Part shown: positions 29,160 through 40,499 of the stretch, piece after piece
How positions within the stretch are numbered: the stretch's first letter is position 1
How the letters are laid out: each line of letters opens with the position of its first letter
Origin: Semisulcospira habei
Taxonomy: Eukaryota; Mollusca; Gastropoda; Semisulcospiridae
DNA length: 64,000 bases
Reading direction: 5' to 3'
NCBI GenBank assembly: GCA_036245525.1
Contig: BTPG01000003.1
Coordinates: 160,410,032-160,474,031 of the forward strand
Translations under genes and position numbers: made by a program
Notes under the pieces: generated by a model
Seen by the model: the letters and a program-made list of their open reading frames with translations, nothing else
What the model was told of the DNA's origin: nothing
The model's database searches: none

Positions 29160-29690
29160 AATGGCAAAGTACACATGACCTTCCTGTCACAAACATCAAC
29201 ACACAATCATCACATATTTATTGATCATGAGCAGCAGCATTCAGACACCTCTTCGCGCAGTATTGACTGTGATGCTTCTGCAAAATAATACCCATGTGCT
29301 GGAAAGTTGGTACTGTATGTGAACTGGACCTTATGTCACTGATCTGTAAGGTTCTAAATCACAGACCAGCACACACATTTTCAGATAACACAAGATGTCA
29401 TGGACCGAAATTTGTTGATAACTATCAAAGGTTTGTAAGGGAAGTACTGTAATTTATGTAGAAGGAGTGTTTGGACCTTTCAACAAGTTTTGTTGCATCC
29501 AAATTGCATCCAACTTATTATATAAACAAGATGAGGACTTCATCCCAAAGTCTACCTTATTGTTTGGAGCTCACTTGTGTTTTCTTTTAGGAACATTTAG
29601 AGTTGTTCATATTTTTAAGCTTATCCTTCTGATCCATTTCCCTCCTCTCTAAACCAACCTCTGATCAACACACATGCAGGCTTTCCGCCA
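29160..29690. other. Intron 1 DNA, no feature recognised
   Basis: AT-rich, without recognisable repeat or exon. Confidence 0.3.
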
Positions 29691-29872
29691 TTAGTACGCT
29701 CTGTGGGCTGGAGTAGCGAAAGGAATTCTGAAGAAGAATAGCAGGAACAGCAACATGGCATCGCTGGTCTCACGACGCTGTGTACACTGTGACGAATTTG
29801 ATGTTTCACATCCGAAAGGCACGCAGCCTCTTCCAGAGCTGACTGTTTTGTTCCACACAGCCTCTTCCAGGG

Positions 29873-30116
29873 CTGACTGTTTGATGGGAGTAAATAGTGG
29901 CTCCAAAGCTTGCAAAAATGAATTAATTATTATTGAAAAAGTTGATGAGGTACATCTCTGGATTATGAACTTATTTTATATCTCCCTCTAAGGGCTGGCT
30001 GTTTGCAGGGAGTAAATAGTGGCTCCAAAGCTTGCAAAAATGAATTAATTATTATTGAAAATGTTAGAGAGGTACAACTCTGGATTACGAACTCATTCAA
30101 TATCTCCCTTTACCCC
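29873..30116 (+). repeat. Tandem duplication, about 122-bp period
   Basis: Two units each contain GGGAGTAAATAGTGGCTCC, AAAGCTTGCAAAAATGAATT and ATCTCTGGATTA or ACTCTGGATTACGAACT. A smaller duplication of CCTCTTCCAGRGCTGACTGTT lies just upstream (29828-29882). Confidence 0.8.
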
Positions 30117-30160
30117 CCCCCCCCCCCCCACCCCCTCCTCCCCCCCCCCCCCCCCACACA
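30108..30160 (+). repeat. Poly(C)/(CA) simple repeat
   Basis: C runs broken by single A or T bases, then CACACACACA. Confidence 0.9.
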
Positions 30161-30539
30161 CACACATGCCTGATCTGCACAGCAATGGCACACACAAACA
30201 CACAGCGCTTCCTACCGGTTATACATTCTGTGGGCTGGCGAAGCCACAGCCATTTTGAAGAATAAGGTGGAATGGCCCATGCCCACAAAGCCTCTTCTGT
30301 ATGAGCTTGCATGCAAATGCCACCTTTCCACAATACGTTCGCAAATATCATACAAAAATTGAGAGACTGTCTTCCTAAATGAAGGAGAACATTGCGCCAA
30401 CTCATACACATGTAAAACACTGATATGTGCTGGTGATTTGTGTCAATTAGGAACATTGTATAATACACCGACACGTTTGGTGCTTTTACGTCACCGTCAT
30501 TGTTTCAATTCTTCTGATGAAATCAATTAGTCTTACTTT

Positions 30540-30760
30540 TGACATTTTTTCTGCATTGAACTTTTATTCTGGAAAAAGTTGAAGAGGTACAAAGCTAGTT
30601 AATGAACACATCCAATGTCTTTCTACAAACTAGGAATATCCAAAATTTCAAGTGCATATAATCAAAATTGCAGACTCTAATCTGGGTCAACCGACTTTCT
30701 ATAAACGGTCTTTTATGTCCGCAATGAGACACCCAATTACAATATGCTCGGAGGCTCTCT
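30540..30760 (-). repeat. Dispersed repeat R7, copy 2 (partial)
   Basis: Reverse orientation: ATCCAAAATTTCAAGTGCAT, CAACCGACTTTCTATAAACG, TAATTGGGTGTCTCATTGCG read inverted, followed by CTCCGAGCATATTG. It lacks the first half of R7. Confidence 0.65.
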
Positions 30761-31377
30761 TAGCCCTCTTCCCCCGCCCCCCCCCCCCCCCCCTTTGAAT
30801 AAAGTATAATAATAATACATAGTTCTTGTATAGCACTGTTCTCCAGGAAAACACTGGACTCACTGCGCATGCACAACAGCACACCCTCTCTCTCAGACAC
30901 ACGCACGATTAGTATACACCACTTTAAACCACCCGCCCCATCTCTTCCCAACACTTCCTCTAGGATCAGAATAAAAGGCTGAACAGTTAGCTAAAGATGA
31001 GCTAAGTGTTCAGGGATGGGAATTGGCCATGGCAAAAAACTCTGAAAACTTCGGCACCAAGATGTTCCACTAACATCAACTTTGCGAAAGCGTGTGCCCG
31101 CGCGTTCTTTCTGAACTTTCTCACCCACTACAGTCTTAGCTTCAACGCCACCCGAGTCCCTGAAATTTCAGGGAAATCCGATAGACCCTGACCGCAGGGT
31201 GAAGTCACAAAACTCATCAAACTGGTGCCAACAGCCCAATGTTTATCTTGTGCAGTTGACTGTCACCCACACAACACTTCACTTTTCTTTTCTGTCCCCT
31301 CTACTAGTGTTTATTTTGCCTGGAAACAGTCAGTGTCCAAGTCAGACCAGTACAACTGCAATTGACACAGATCTTCA

Positions 31378-31410
31378 TGACCCCCCCCCCCCCCCCCCCC
31401 CCCCCACCCA
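31378..31410 (+). repeat. Poly(C) tract
   Basis: About 25 C bases after ATCTTCATGA. The preceding AGATCTTCATGA resembles a P2 hairpin arm, so the tract may replace a P2 core. Confidence 0.7.
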
Positions 31411-31515
31411 GAGATTGTGGATGCATACCTAGCTTTTATTGCCCTACCAGCCTCGTTTGTATCGTAAAGTTAGGATGTTATTCAGTACTGGTTAAAGTGT
31501 GGACTAAAACTAAAA

Positions 31516-31901
31516 TTGATTGATTGTACATTGCTTAACGTCCCGACAGCAACAAGGCTTTCTCAGGACGTGCCTGCACTGCTTGTGAAAAAAAAAAAAA
31601 TAAACAGAACATTGAATGTATGTCGCCAGCCGGTCAAATACGTTAAATAAACCTAACACATGGGGCCTAAATAAAGCTAAGACCATTTAGCAACAAACAT
31701 CCAATATCAAGAGCTACAGGCAGTGCAGACAGTAGGGAGAGTTTTAAAAAGGCAAATACAGGTGAATGGACAAAGGGTAGACAGAAACACATGCCCCAGA
31801 ATGGAGAGGAAAACCCACCCTGTGGGGCTGACCAGGGTGACCCTGGGAACTAAAAAATACCTAACCCCACCCAAGTCCCCCAGGGCAGACCCAGGTGGGG
31901 T
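31516..31901 (-). mobile_element. SINE-A, copy e
   Basis: A full-length copy, 386 bp, with an 11-bp duplication TAAAACTAAAA (31505-31515 and 31902-31912). Confidence 0.9.
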
Positions 31902-32099
31902 TAAAACTAAAAGATGTAGAGTTGCACATACTATATGAAACTCAGTGTGTGGGCACATAAATTTGGAGTTCTGATAGGTATGTAGTGTACATATTAAATT
32001 CCACGATCTCTCGAAATATTGTTCAATGTTTCAAAATTTAGCCTGAATTTTTCATTAAAAAAAAAAATATTAGTTCAGATATCTCAACGCACTACCTGC

Positions 32100-32720
32100 A
32101 GTTTGCCAGCTGAGTAATATAACAAAAGAAAAAGACGGAGCTGGCTCTCAGGGACAGAGAGTGCCGCTGGACTGCTGGCTGGTGCTAAAGAGGGAAAAAG
32201 GAGGGTCCTAAACAAACACGATGCCATCATCAGGCACTGGGCAGTCAGAAACTAGCGGTTTTTCGGACAGCTTGGCACTCACTCACCCACCCACCACACC
32301 ACCCCTTGGCGGTGGACCTACGACTGTTTAACTTTACTTCGGCCGATATCCACTCCCATCTCCACTTCTTAAGACTGCTTGAATCGTCAAATTTACCGCC
32401 ACGATTCACAAGACGAGTCACGCTGCAAGCCATGTTGATCAACACAATGAAAGTACGTACTCCACCGGAAGAATGGCTTCTTTCAGAGCGCGTGTCTGCC
32501 CACCTAGGTTACTGCGCAGCGCGCGGGGCACTGGTGGGTGACAAGTGAGTGCCGCGAACGCAGCCTGCCGCGTCATAGCCTGCCCGCGGAGTAAAACCGG
32601 CGCTTTGCTCGTTTTGCTACCCACGATGTTTTTTCGCGGAGACGCCTTTTCAATTTCGGGGACAAATTTTCTTCCCCCGCGGAATCCCGCGTTTTCGCGG
32701 ACAATTCCCATCCCTGGTGT
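32100..32720. other. CpG-richer block with unassigned short ORFs
   Basis: GC and CpG are higher than in neighbouring intron DNA (GCGGAATCCCGCGTTTTCGC, CGCGCGGGGC). Minus-strand open stretches 32711-32439 and 32445-32245 (with SLKKWRWEWISAE) match no family I can name. Matching GGGATGGGAATTG segments occur at 31013-31025 and, inverted, at 32700-32715, so 31013-32715 may be one decayed element that received SINE-A copy e. Confidence 0.4.
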
Positions 32721-32724
32721 TAAA

Positions 32725-33060
32725 TGCCCAACAGAAAAGAAAAGTCTTTAAGTGAGCTTTGAACTGTGACAATGTGGGCAGATTCCGCATTTCAGTTGGC
32801 AACAAGTTCCACACACTTGGGGCTAAAAGGTGAAAGAACGCTCCCCGACAGTTTTCATGTTAAGCTTCGGGATTTATTTAAGTTTTACACTGGAGGAACG
32901 GAGGGTGCGTGATGGCTGATAAACAGACAGCTTGGCAGAAAGGTACGGCGGGAGAGATCCGTCAAAATGCCGATAGGCGAAAATTGCAATTTTGTACTGG
33001 CAGCGGAATTTTACGGGCAGCCAGTGCAGCTGCTTCAGTAGTAGTATTTCACCAAGTTTC
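32725..33060 (-). mobile_element. L2/CR1/Rex-type LINE fragment, 3' part
   Basis: The minus-strand frame gives LLLKQLHWLPVKFRCQYKIA, FAYRHFDGSLPPYLSAKL and SRTLRSSSVKL, then a stop and a shifted SFHL-type continuation (SVWNLLPTEMRN). Same domain as the fragment at 15795-16590 but a more diverged copy. No tail or duplication recognised. Confidence 0.65.
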
Positions 33061-34544
33061 AAGCTTGTGCGTACAGAAATATCGGAGATTCTCGTGTTTA
33101 CATGTACACACACACACACATGGTCAAGAGTACGACTGGGTGTCCAAATGGTGTGACAAGCACCCTGCATTTTCAAAAGCAAAATAATTTTAATATTTCA
33201 CATAAATCTGATGTACCTTTGCATACATAAACATTGACACTAAGTAAAATTTTTATGTTCTTTGCAGTTTGGTTGTTATTGAACTTTGAAGTTTAAGGTT
33301 TGAACATAACATTTACAATGTCACACATTTAACAATTCACGACAAGCACAAGCTGTAAGCAACTTTTTGCATATATGTTTCAAAGTATGTTCCCCAACCA
33401 GAATAAATGGTATGTCTATAAATAAAGTGTGTTAGTGGAAAATGCAACCTTTTATGCCATTAAAAACTGTTTGAACATAACTTTACACCATAATTTCCAA
33501 AAGCCACTAATTTATAATTTTACTTTGAGAACTCATTTAAAATAAAATATGCTAAATGCACAGAAACAAGTCTCTAATTTAAGTGCAAAAGCCAATTAAA
33601 AAAATAATGTTTACATAGTTCTGAATACTGACAAAGTTGTTCAATACACCTTCACTGCATTCTCATTTTTTATGTCATGCAATCAAATACAGCTTCAGTA
33701 AGCTAAAATGACTACACTAGAAGACTTTTATCTGCTGTTAACTATTCCAATAGAAAATAAGTACATTTTTACAAACTGAGCCAAGATTTAGGCACAAATT
33801 CAATTACATTCACAAGATTGAACATAACTTTACACCTTCACCAAATATATTTTGGGTCTCACAAGGGCAAATCACAAACTCTTGGGAAAAAATATGTATA
33901 CCAGTCCCACTAACAAGCACAGCCATTATATCAAACTAGTGATGTTTACATGATTTTCAAAAAGGGCTGTTGCAACTTTTCAAGTGTTTGTACATAACTT
34001 TACACCTTCTGACTTGCACACAGGAAAATTCTTAAGATTATTCAAGAAAAGTCTCTAAAGAAGACACTATCATCGAGCCTGCTTTCACCTATAAGCAGGG
34101 TGCATACTGTTCTGGTAAAATTTCATTTGTTAGTCCATCATAATTACATAAACAGTAGCAAAAATACAGAAAACAGGATGCATGAACATAACTTTACACG
34201 GTCACATTCACACATTTGCCAACTTGACAAGTAGAATTATTTAGAAATTTGTTGATTGCCTGTAGTGTACAAAAGAAGAATGACGTTTGCATTATAATGA
34301 TTTCATGACAAAAACATGAAATAGAAAGGTAAAAAATAATAACATGGCGTGTTTGAACATGACACAGGACCATTTTCTAAAGCACAAAAGTAAAGGTGCA
34401 TAGTTATGAAATGCAGATTTGAAAGCTGTTTCAGTGTTTGTGATAATATTGATAAATATGAAGATAGTGCATGCACAAAGGTTAATGCACAAATTTCAAT
34501 GCACAAAGAGAAATGTAACCATCATTGCAGGAATGTAACATGAC

Positions 34545-35399
34545 TGTTACGATTGTGGTTGTGTTATCCTGTGAGAGCGTACATGTGTTATTCGTAGGTA
34601 ACGATGTTGTTTATTTGAGCTATCACGGTTATGATTTCGTGCCTTTTTAGTAAGATTTTCTTTTGTTCTTGAGTAGAGCCGATTTCGTTTTGTTAAGTTT
34701 AGTCCGGAACGTTGTAGAAGGGTCGCACTGTCTAGTGGCCTCGTAAGTGTCACGTCGGTTAGGTGACATCGCAACATTTTCGCTACTTTTTGTTTTCCTG
34801 TGCGCGTGTAGTGAGCAGCTTTTATTTTGTTTGGTGAATGTTCTCGTACCTTTTTGAGCTATCATAGATAAGGATACCATACTTTTATGTGTCTTTATTA
34901 TACGCTAGAATTTAGAGCTGAAGTGAGCAGTCGTGTTTTTGTAGCCTGATATATTGTTTCTGGAAAGTTTATGTTAATGAGCTTCGGCTGCGTGTTTCGT
35001 TCTGGTTGTTTGAGTTCATGATTTCCGTAGAAGATTCTAGATTTTGATAGTGTATATAAGGAGGGCGCTGGGAAAGCCCGTTAGTACATTGTCTTGCTTT
35101 GTCAGTTGTAGAGACACGCAGTTTATTGCGAGAGACGCGGTGTATGAGAAACTTTGAGTCGTAGTGTGGACATAGCAAGAGAGACTTTGTATTCAGTAGT
35201 TTGTGCATTTGAAAGAGCATTACTGTGAGGATATCTCATCGCTGAATTAAATATTGTTGGAACTGTTACTCCAGTTTTGTCTACATCCTTAAGCCACGGT
35301 TGACGGATTGCAGCTGAATGAGGTCTATTTAAAAGAACTCTACGTGCGTGTGTGTCTGGTGTGTTTATCATACTTCGACTACAACTCCACCACGTAACA
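34545..35399 (+). mobile_element. Solo LTR, family L1, copy 2
   Basis: An 855-bp LTR begins TGTTACGATTG and ends CACCACGTAACA, with the 5-bp duplication ATGAC on both sides (34540-34544 and 35400-35404). It interrupts the periodic region. Copy 1 (10480-11279) is in the opposite orientation. The internal part of the retrotransposon is absent from the window. Confidence 0.9.
35050..35062 (+). promoter_or_regulatory. LTR core promoter (TATA box)
   Basis: GTGTATATAAGGAGGGC, a good TATA box, lies 490 bases into the LTR. Transcription would start about 25-30 bases downstream, near CCCGTTAGTACATTG. An AATTAAA at 35246-35252 may be the polyadenylation signal of the R region. Confidence 0.6.
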
Positions 35400-35701
35400 A
35401 TGACATGACGTAGAGTTATGTTCATGAGGAATAGCTGTGACATTATCTTGTTTTGCAGTCACTAAAATTTTATAGGTCTAGAAATTCATATTTTATAGAT
35501 TTATCTGGTTATCTTACCTACTTTATTGCAGGACGGCCAAAGAAATGAAATGGGTGTTTGTTCGTAACTTTACACAGTGCATGTGATATACTGATGGTGT
35601 AAAGTTATGTACAAACAAAAAACAAAGAAATGTTTATCCTAGAAAGTATCACATGCTTTATTATTATAAAAAAATAAACAGCATCTCTTCAGCTATTGGT
35701 A

Positions 35702-35707
<6 letters not shown>

Positions 35708-35776
<69 letters not shown>

Positions 35777-35805
35777 TATATATATATATATATATGATAT
35801 ATGAT
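35708..35805 (+). repeat. (TA)n microsatellite
   Basis: About 33 TA units, interrupted once (TATCATATATA), ending in ATGATATATGATAG. It can form a long hairpin. Confidence 0.95.
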
Positions 35806-36959
35806 AGAAGTTTATTGCCATATGTAGTAATACATTAGGAAATGGTTGCGGTGCTGCGCAGCATAAAAAGAAGAACATTAAACACATCAAAATATAATTA
35901 AGCTACTCACGTGCACACACACACACTCACCGTGGTATAAAGTGATTCTTGTGATTTTAGGTGATAAATGTTTGAACATAACTTTAAATTCCACAAAGTT
36001 GTGTCAAGTTATGTTCACGAGGATAAATTGAAAAGAGTTTCAAATGTGTTGTGTACCAGCATGTGCATAACTATTTTTATGTGCTGGCATCATCTACCAT
36101 ATGATTTGCAACAAAATTTACTCTTCAACCAAAAAAAATGTGCATACTGGTTTGAACATAACATTTACACGCCAGCCCGCAGAAGAAAATACAATAAAAT
36201 TATTTCAACTAAACAAAAATAGGTATTTTTGGGCCTACCAAGGTCATGTCTAAATAAGTATAGTGCTACTATAGATTTATTGCAGAATAAGTGAAAAGAA
36301 AATAATATATCTATAAAGTTTGCTGGACTGCTTGAACATAACAATTTACACCCAAAATTTGGATGCATGCTGTAAATCTCGTAAAGGGTTTCTTTCATCT
36401 ATCACCCATGCATCCTCTTCAAAACCTTGATATATTTCACTACACCAGTACAGTTGTCTTCAGCAAAAACAACAGATTAGTAGAGATAAATAAGTGCCTA
36501 AACTGTTTGAACATAACTCAACATTTACACCATTCTGAGTACAAATCTTCAAAACTGGATCATTTGATTTTCCATGTAAGCACCACAAACCTTTCATCAT
36601 AAAAACAAAGTACATACTCTACTCTACAAAATAACACATAAGTTTTAATAACTGACCATTTATCAAAATGTGTTATAGTAGTATGATTTCTGCTGACAAA
36701 ATTTACAACACAGATTATGTTCAAGCAGGCTCTTATATTATGGTGAATTATGCAAAAGCAACTCGCTCTAAAAAATCATCAACTCAATGGTAATTTAGGC
36801 CAACATTGCAAACATCTTGTGACAGTAACAGTGATTTTTCATAGTGCAGCATGCCTTTGAAAATCTGAGTTCCATGGAGCATGTGTAAAATGTGTCACGT
36901 TTTGTTCTCAAGTTATAATTCGGATTTGGTCAAAAAAACTGTGATAATCAAATGTCCCA

Positions 36960-37325
36960 AATTCTTCTGTGGTCACCCAAAGATCATGTATCACTGGAAA
37001 CCTTATCCATTTCCCTACAACATGATGTATGCCTTAGTTTGATCTGACCACTTCTGATAATTTTGTAGCAGGTTTTGTGAGGGAGCGTGTAGATTTTACC
37101 ATTAGACCCCAAGTCGTACTCTTGACCATATACTGCGCTTCGCGCCAAAACGACGCTCAACAGCAAGGTTAGAGTGGCTAAACATGAAGTCATTTTTATC
37201 TTGTTACTTCTTTGCCAGACCATGAGCCCCGCCTGCCTCTTAGTCTTATATCCTTTGCATTCTACGGACCGCGCTATGGCCAGCCCATCCTAAAGTCTAC
37301 CGTATTTTCAATACGGTAGACAAAA
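36960..37325 (-). repeat. Dispersed repeat R7, copy 3
   Basis: Begins (minus strand) at a small hairpin, TACCGTATTTTCAATACGGTA (37297-37317), then ACTTTAGGATGGGCTGG, GTAGAATGCAAAGG, GAAGTAACAAGATAAAAATG, TAACCTTGCTGTTGAG and TTTTGGCGCGAAGCGC. It shares the first half of R7 with copy 5. A minus-strand open stretch here starts like a signal peptide but is not conserved in the other copies. Confidence 0.7.
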
Positions 37326-37375
37326 AGAATGGCAAAGCCCTTAAGGTTCACATGCATGAATGATCCAGTTCTAAC

Positions 37376-37487
<112 letters not shown>

Positions 37488-37707
37488 TAATTGGTTGGCG
37501 TTTGTACTTGTGAAATTTGTTTTCTCAAAATGTATACGAGCCTGTGACAAAATGTCATGCACGTAACAACCGAAATTTTTTACTGATTCCCCTATGAAGA
37601 CATTGTTGTTGGAATGCTTACATTTCTCTCATAGTTTTCTTTTCACTAAAATGGACTAATCTAAGATGATTTTCTTGTGTATGTCCAATAGTATAGTGAC
37701 AGTTTGA

Positions 37708-37710
<3 letters not shown>

Positions 37711-37760
<50 letters not shown>

Positions 37761-37777
37761 GGGGAGGGGGGGAGGGT
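37711..37777 (+). repeat. Poly(T)/poly(G) tract
   Basis: About 29 T bases followed directly by a G-rich run (about 38 bases). Similar T-to-G junctions occur at 39750-39785 and 47709-47775. They may mark old retrotransposition or replication-prone sites. Confidence 0.95.
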
Positions 37778-37899
37778 TTGGTACATTGCTTAAAGTTATT
37801 TTCCCCAGGATCAAGCATCTCAACACAGTCAGAAAACTGTCTGCAACAGATATGTATGGGTCCTTTGTGTACTAAGAGCTTTTTATGACGTAAATACAA

Positions 37900-39340
37900 T
37901 GCCAAATGTCAAAATTCATCGTTTTGGTGGGTGTGATGTTTTTGTACCCGAGAGCGCAGATTATCGTCTGCATCGGCCTCGTTTTCAATTTGTGCATATT
38001 TACTAGCCTACGTCACAAGGCAGAACCCGGTCAATACTACAGACGAGGTCATCGGTGTGGTGTACACACGTGTCAGTGTACACTCATGTACTGATGTTCT
38101 CCAGCATCCCTTTGACATAATTTTCCACGAGAATGTAAAATAAACCTTCCATACTCGCTATGCTGTCAAAATCAATGCAGGTTCCGTTTGACCTGCTACC
38201 TTGAGTAACAATCGTGCTTGAGGCGTGGCTTGTTTGACTCGGTCTCCGCGGCAAGCGACTGAGCCAGCCAGGCCCACGGTGCCTAGTTGACCGTTGATCC
38301 TCATATCCTTCGGAAACATGAAACGGAACAGTGGTATTTATACCCACTTTCTGCACTGCAATTTCACATCTCACACATCGAAGTCTACATAACTGAAAGC
38401 ATCTCTGGAAACGACAAATCCACCATCACAGCAGAAACACTACCTCTGTGAATCGAGTGAATGAGAGCCTGCACAGACAAAAATGTGTCACGACCAGCGA
38501 TGTCAGTGCCGCAATATTGACACGCACCGTAGTTTTCAGATCCTTGCAGCATAAAATCTGATGAACTCGCTTGTAACTTTATGATAAAACAGGTTTAAAA
38601 TCTTGCGAAATCAGTAAGAGATAAATTCTACTGAAGATCATGAATTCTGAAAATCACTAGCACTCGCGGAACTATAGGAAGATCGACAAAGACTGTAGCC
38701 AGATTACTTACTGATTCACATAGCAAGAAAGCGAAAAATTCCGGATGGGCGGTCAAGCCAAGCTCTATATTCCCTTGTCCGATGTCAATTCTACTTAGGG
38801 GTATCTTGTCTCTCTTTCTTTCTTCTCATCAATTCCGAGTCTGTCATTGTCGGCCGGCGCAAGTCGACTGATACTTTATTTTTTTCTTCGCTGGTTCATC
38901 CATCTTGTCTCGGATTGGTTATAATTATGCAGATAACCTAAGGTCGTATAGAATAGTTATGATGTCAGCTACCATTACACCTCAGATGTCGCAGTGGCAT
39001 CTTGCAAGTGACAGACTCACTCCTATACCACTAACAATGTACACTGTGGTCATGGTTTTTTTTTTTTTTTTTTTCCACCATTGTTATAATGTGGCTAAAT
39101 TCGTACGCGCGCATGTGATCCCAACGAAAGAAAATTTGTCGGCTAGACTGACACAAAGTATTTTGAATTGAATTTGAATTGAATTGAATATCAGAAGCAA
39201 TCTTTTAATGCATTCAGTCACAAGATTCCGGTGGCCTCTTTTTGCTTTGAATGGACGAAAGAAAGCATTTGGTGAGACAATAGGGTGGTCACTGTCTAAG
39301 TGGGTGTATATACTGAATCCCAGTAAAAGCATTTTGCGAA
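37900..39340. other. Intron 1 DNA, no gene recognised
   Basis: No exon or known repeat family of the window. Short T-run at 39057-39075 and a GAATT repeat at 39165-39187. Confidence 0.35.
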
Positions 39341-39364
39341 CTGAAGCATTAAAAAAGGTTAGGA

Positions 39365-39704
39365 GTGCCCCTTTAACGTCCCGTCAGCAACAAGACTTTC
39401 TCAGGACGTGCCTGCACTGCCTGTGGAAAAAAAACTAAACAGAATATTGAATGTATGTCGCCAGCCGGTCTAATACGCTAAATAAAGCTAAGACCATTTA
39501 GCAACACACATCTAATATCAAGAGCTACAGGCAGCGCAGACAGTAGAGAGAGTTTAAAAAAGGAAAATACAGGTGAATGGACCAAGGGTAGACAGAAACA
39601 CATGCATAAGAATAGAGGAGAAAACCCACCCTGTGGGGCTGATCTGGGTGACCCTGGAAACTAAAAAGTAGTTAACCCCACCCAAGTCCCCCAGGGCAGA
39701 CCTG
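39365..39704 (-). mobile_element. SINE-A, copy f (old, truncated at both ends)
   Basis: Diverged copy from CTTTAACGTCCCGTCAGC to CCCCAGGGCAGACCTGG. The CAAT tail and about 30 bases at that end are missing, as is the terminal GGTGGGG. No target duplication found. More substitutions than other copies mark it as the oldest. Confidence 0.85.
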
Positions 39705-39710
39705 GTTGTT

Positions 39711-39795
39711 TTTGTTTGTTTGTTTTTTGTTGTTTTTTTGTTTGTTTGGTTTTTTTTTTTTTTTTTTTTGGGGGGGGGGGGTGGGGGTGGGAGGG
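39711..39795 (+). repeat. T/G simple sequence
   Basis: TTTG repeats, poly(T), then poly(G) with GTGGG. Confidence 0.95.
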
Positions 39796-40175
39796 TAAAA
39801 AGTGGTAATCAAAGAATTTTTCTATTTGGTGTGATTTAAACTGAGTATGTCCACAGTAATAATCAGCAGTGCTAGTGAAAGAAAACTTAATTTCAAAAGG
39901 AATAAAATATATATTTCATACTTATATCTCAAGAACAGGTTATAACATTAATTTCTTGTAAAAGATAATAATCAAAAAATAAAAACTGACTTATTATGAT
40001 CATATTTATCACCATATCTCTACCATAACGACCAACATTTTCAGAAAGGGCCAGATTTAAGTATATTTTATTATTCTGTACTGGAAATCATGTTTCTGCA
40101 TTCAGAAGTCTTAAATTTCACGTGCCCAGATGCAAGATACATCAAAACTAACCAGTGCTTAAAATAAGCATATTT

Positions 40176-40220
40176 TTAACCCTTATTATTCGGAATACAC
40201 CAGAGTGTGAAATTAGTGTG
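40176..40220 (-). mobile_element. P1 MITE terminal fragment
   Basis: TTAACCCTTATTATTCGGAATACACCAG, the right end of P1 in inverse orientation, without the rest of the element. A complete inverse P1 follows at 40267. Confidence 0.65.
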
Positions 40221-40266
40221 ACTACAAATAACAATAATGCAGTAATTAGAGGTGACACTCATGGAC

Positions 40267-40488
40267 TTAACCCTTATCATTCAGGAATACACCAGTGTGT
40301 GAAATAAGTTTGAATAAAATAGTTCAATGGTAGTGCCAGAAAAGCTTGGCGCCTCTAGGCGCCAAGCTATTCTGGCACGTCCCTTAACTAAAGCCATTGG
40401 TCTATATCCTTATCTGTAAGTACTATAATGTAGCTTTCATATATGGCAGTGTACAAATTTGAAGCTTTTAGCCTCAGTATGAATGGGA
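40267..40488 (-). mobile_element. P1 MITE, copy 5 (inverse)
   Basis: TTAACCCTTATCATTCAGGA at the left; perfect central palindrome on GCTTGGCGCC TCT AGGCGCCAAGC; then CTAAAGCCATTGGTCTATAT and GAAGCTTTTAGCCTCAGTAT. The right TTAA is mutated (GGGATAAG). Confidence 0.8.
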
Positions 40489-40499
40489 TAAGACATCTA

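Larger units (their letters stand above)
33298..36525 (+). repeat. Region with a 20-bp motif repeated about every 175 bp
   Basis: The motif GTTTGAACATAACTTTACAC or close variants starts near 33298, 33469, 33817, 33986, 34180, 34351 (partial), 35556 (variant), 35970, 36150, 36330 and 36505. Most neighbouring spacings are 168-194 bp. The 348-bp gap at 33469-33817 is two periods, with a weak match near 33640. Subtracting the LTR and its duplication, 34351 to 35556 is about 345 bp, again two periods. Inverse copies occur at about 35593, 36012 and 36715. The DNA between motifs shows little mutual similarity. It may be a decayed satellite with a conserved box, or an array of binding sites. No coding. 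Confidence 0.7.

Noticed and set aside
33298..36525. Repeat-spacer layout reminiscent of CRISPR
   Set aside because: The spacing is about 155 bp of unique DNA, the repeats vary and some are inverted, and the setting is a eukaryotic intron without cas genes.
36984..37223. Minus-strand ORF with a signal-peptide-like start (LATLTLLLSVVLARS)
   Set aside because: It lies wholly in repeat R7; the other R7 copies do not keep the frame, and the tail ends without a domain.
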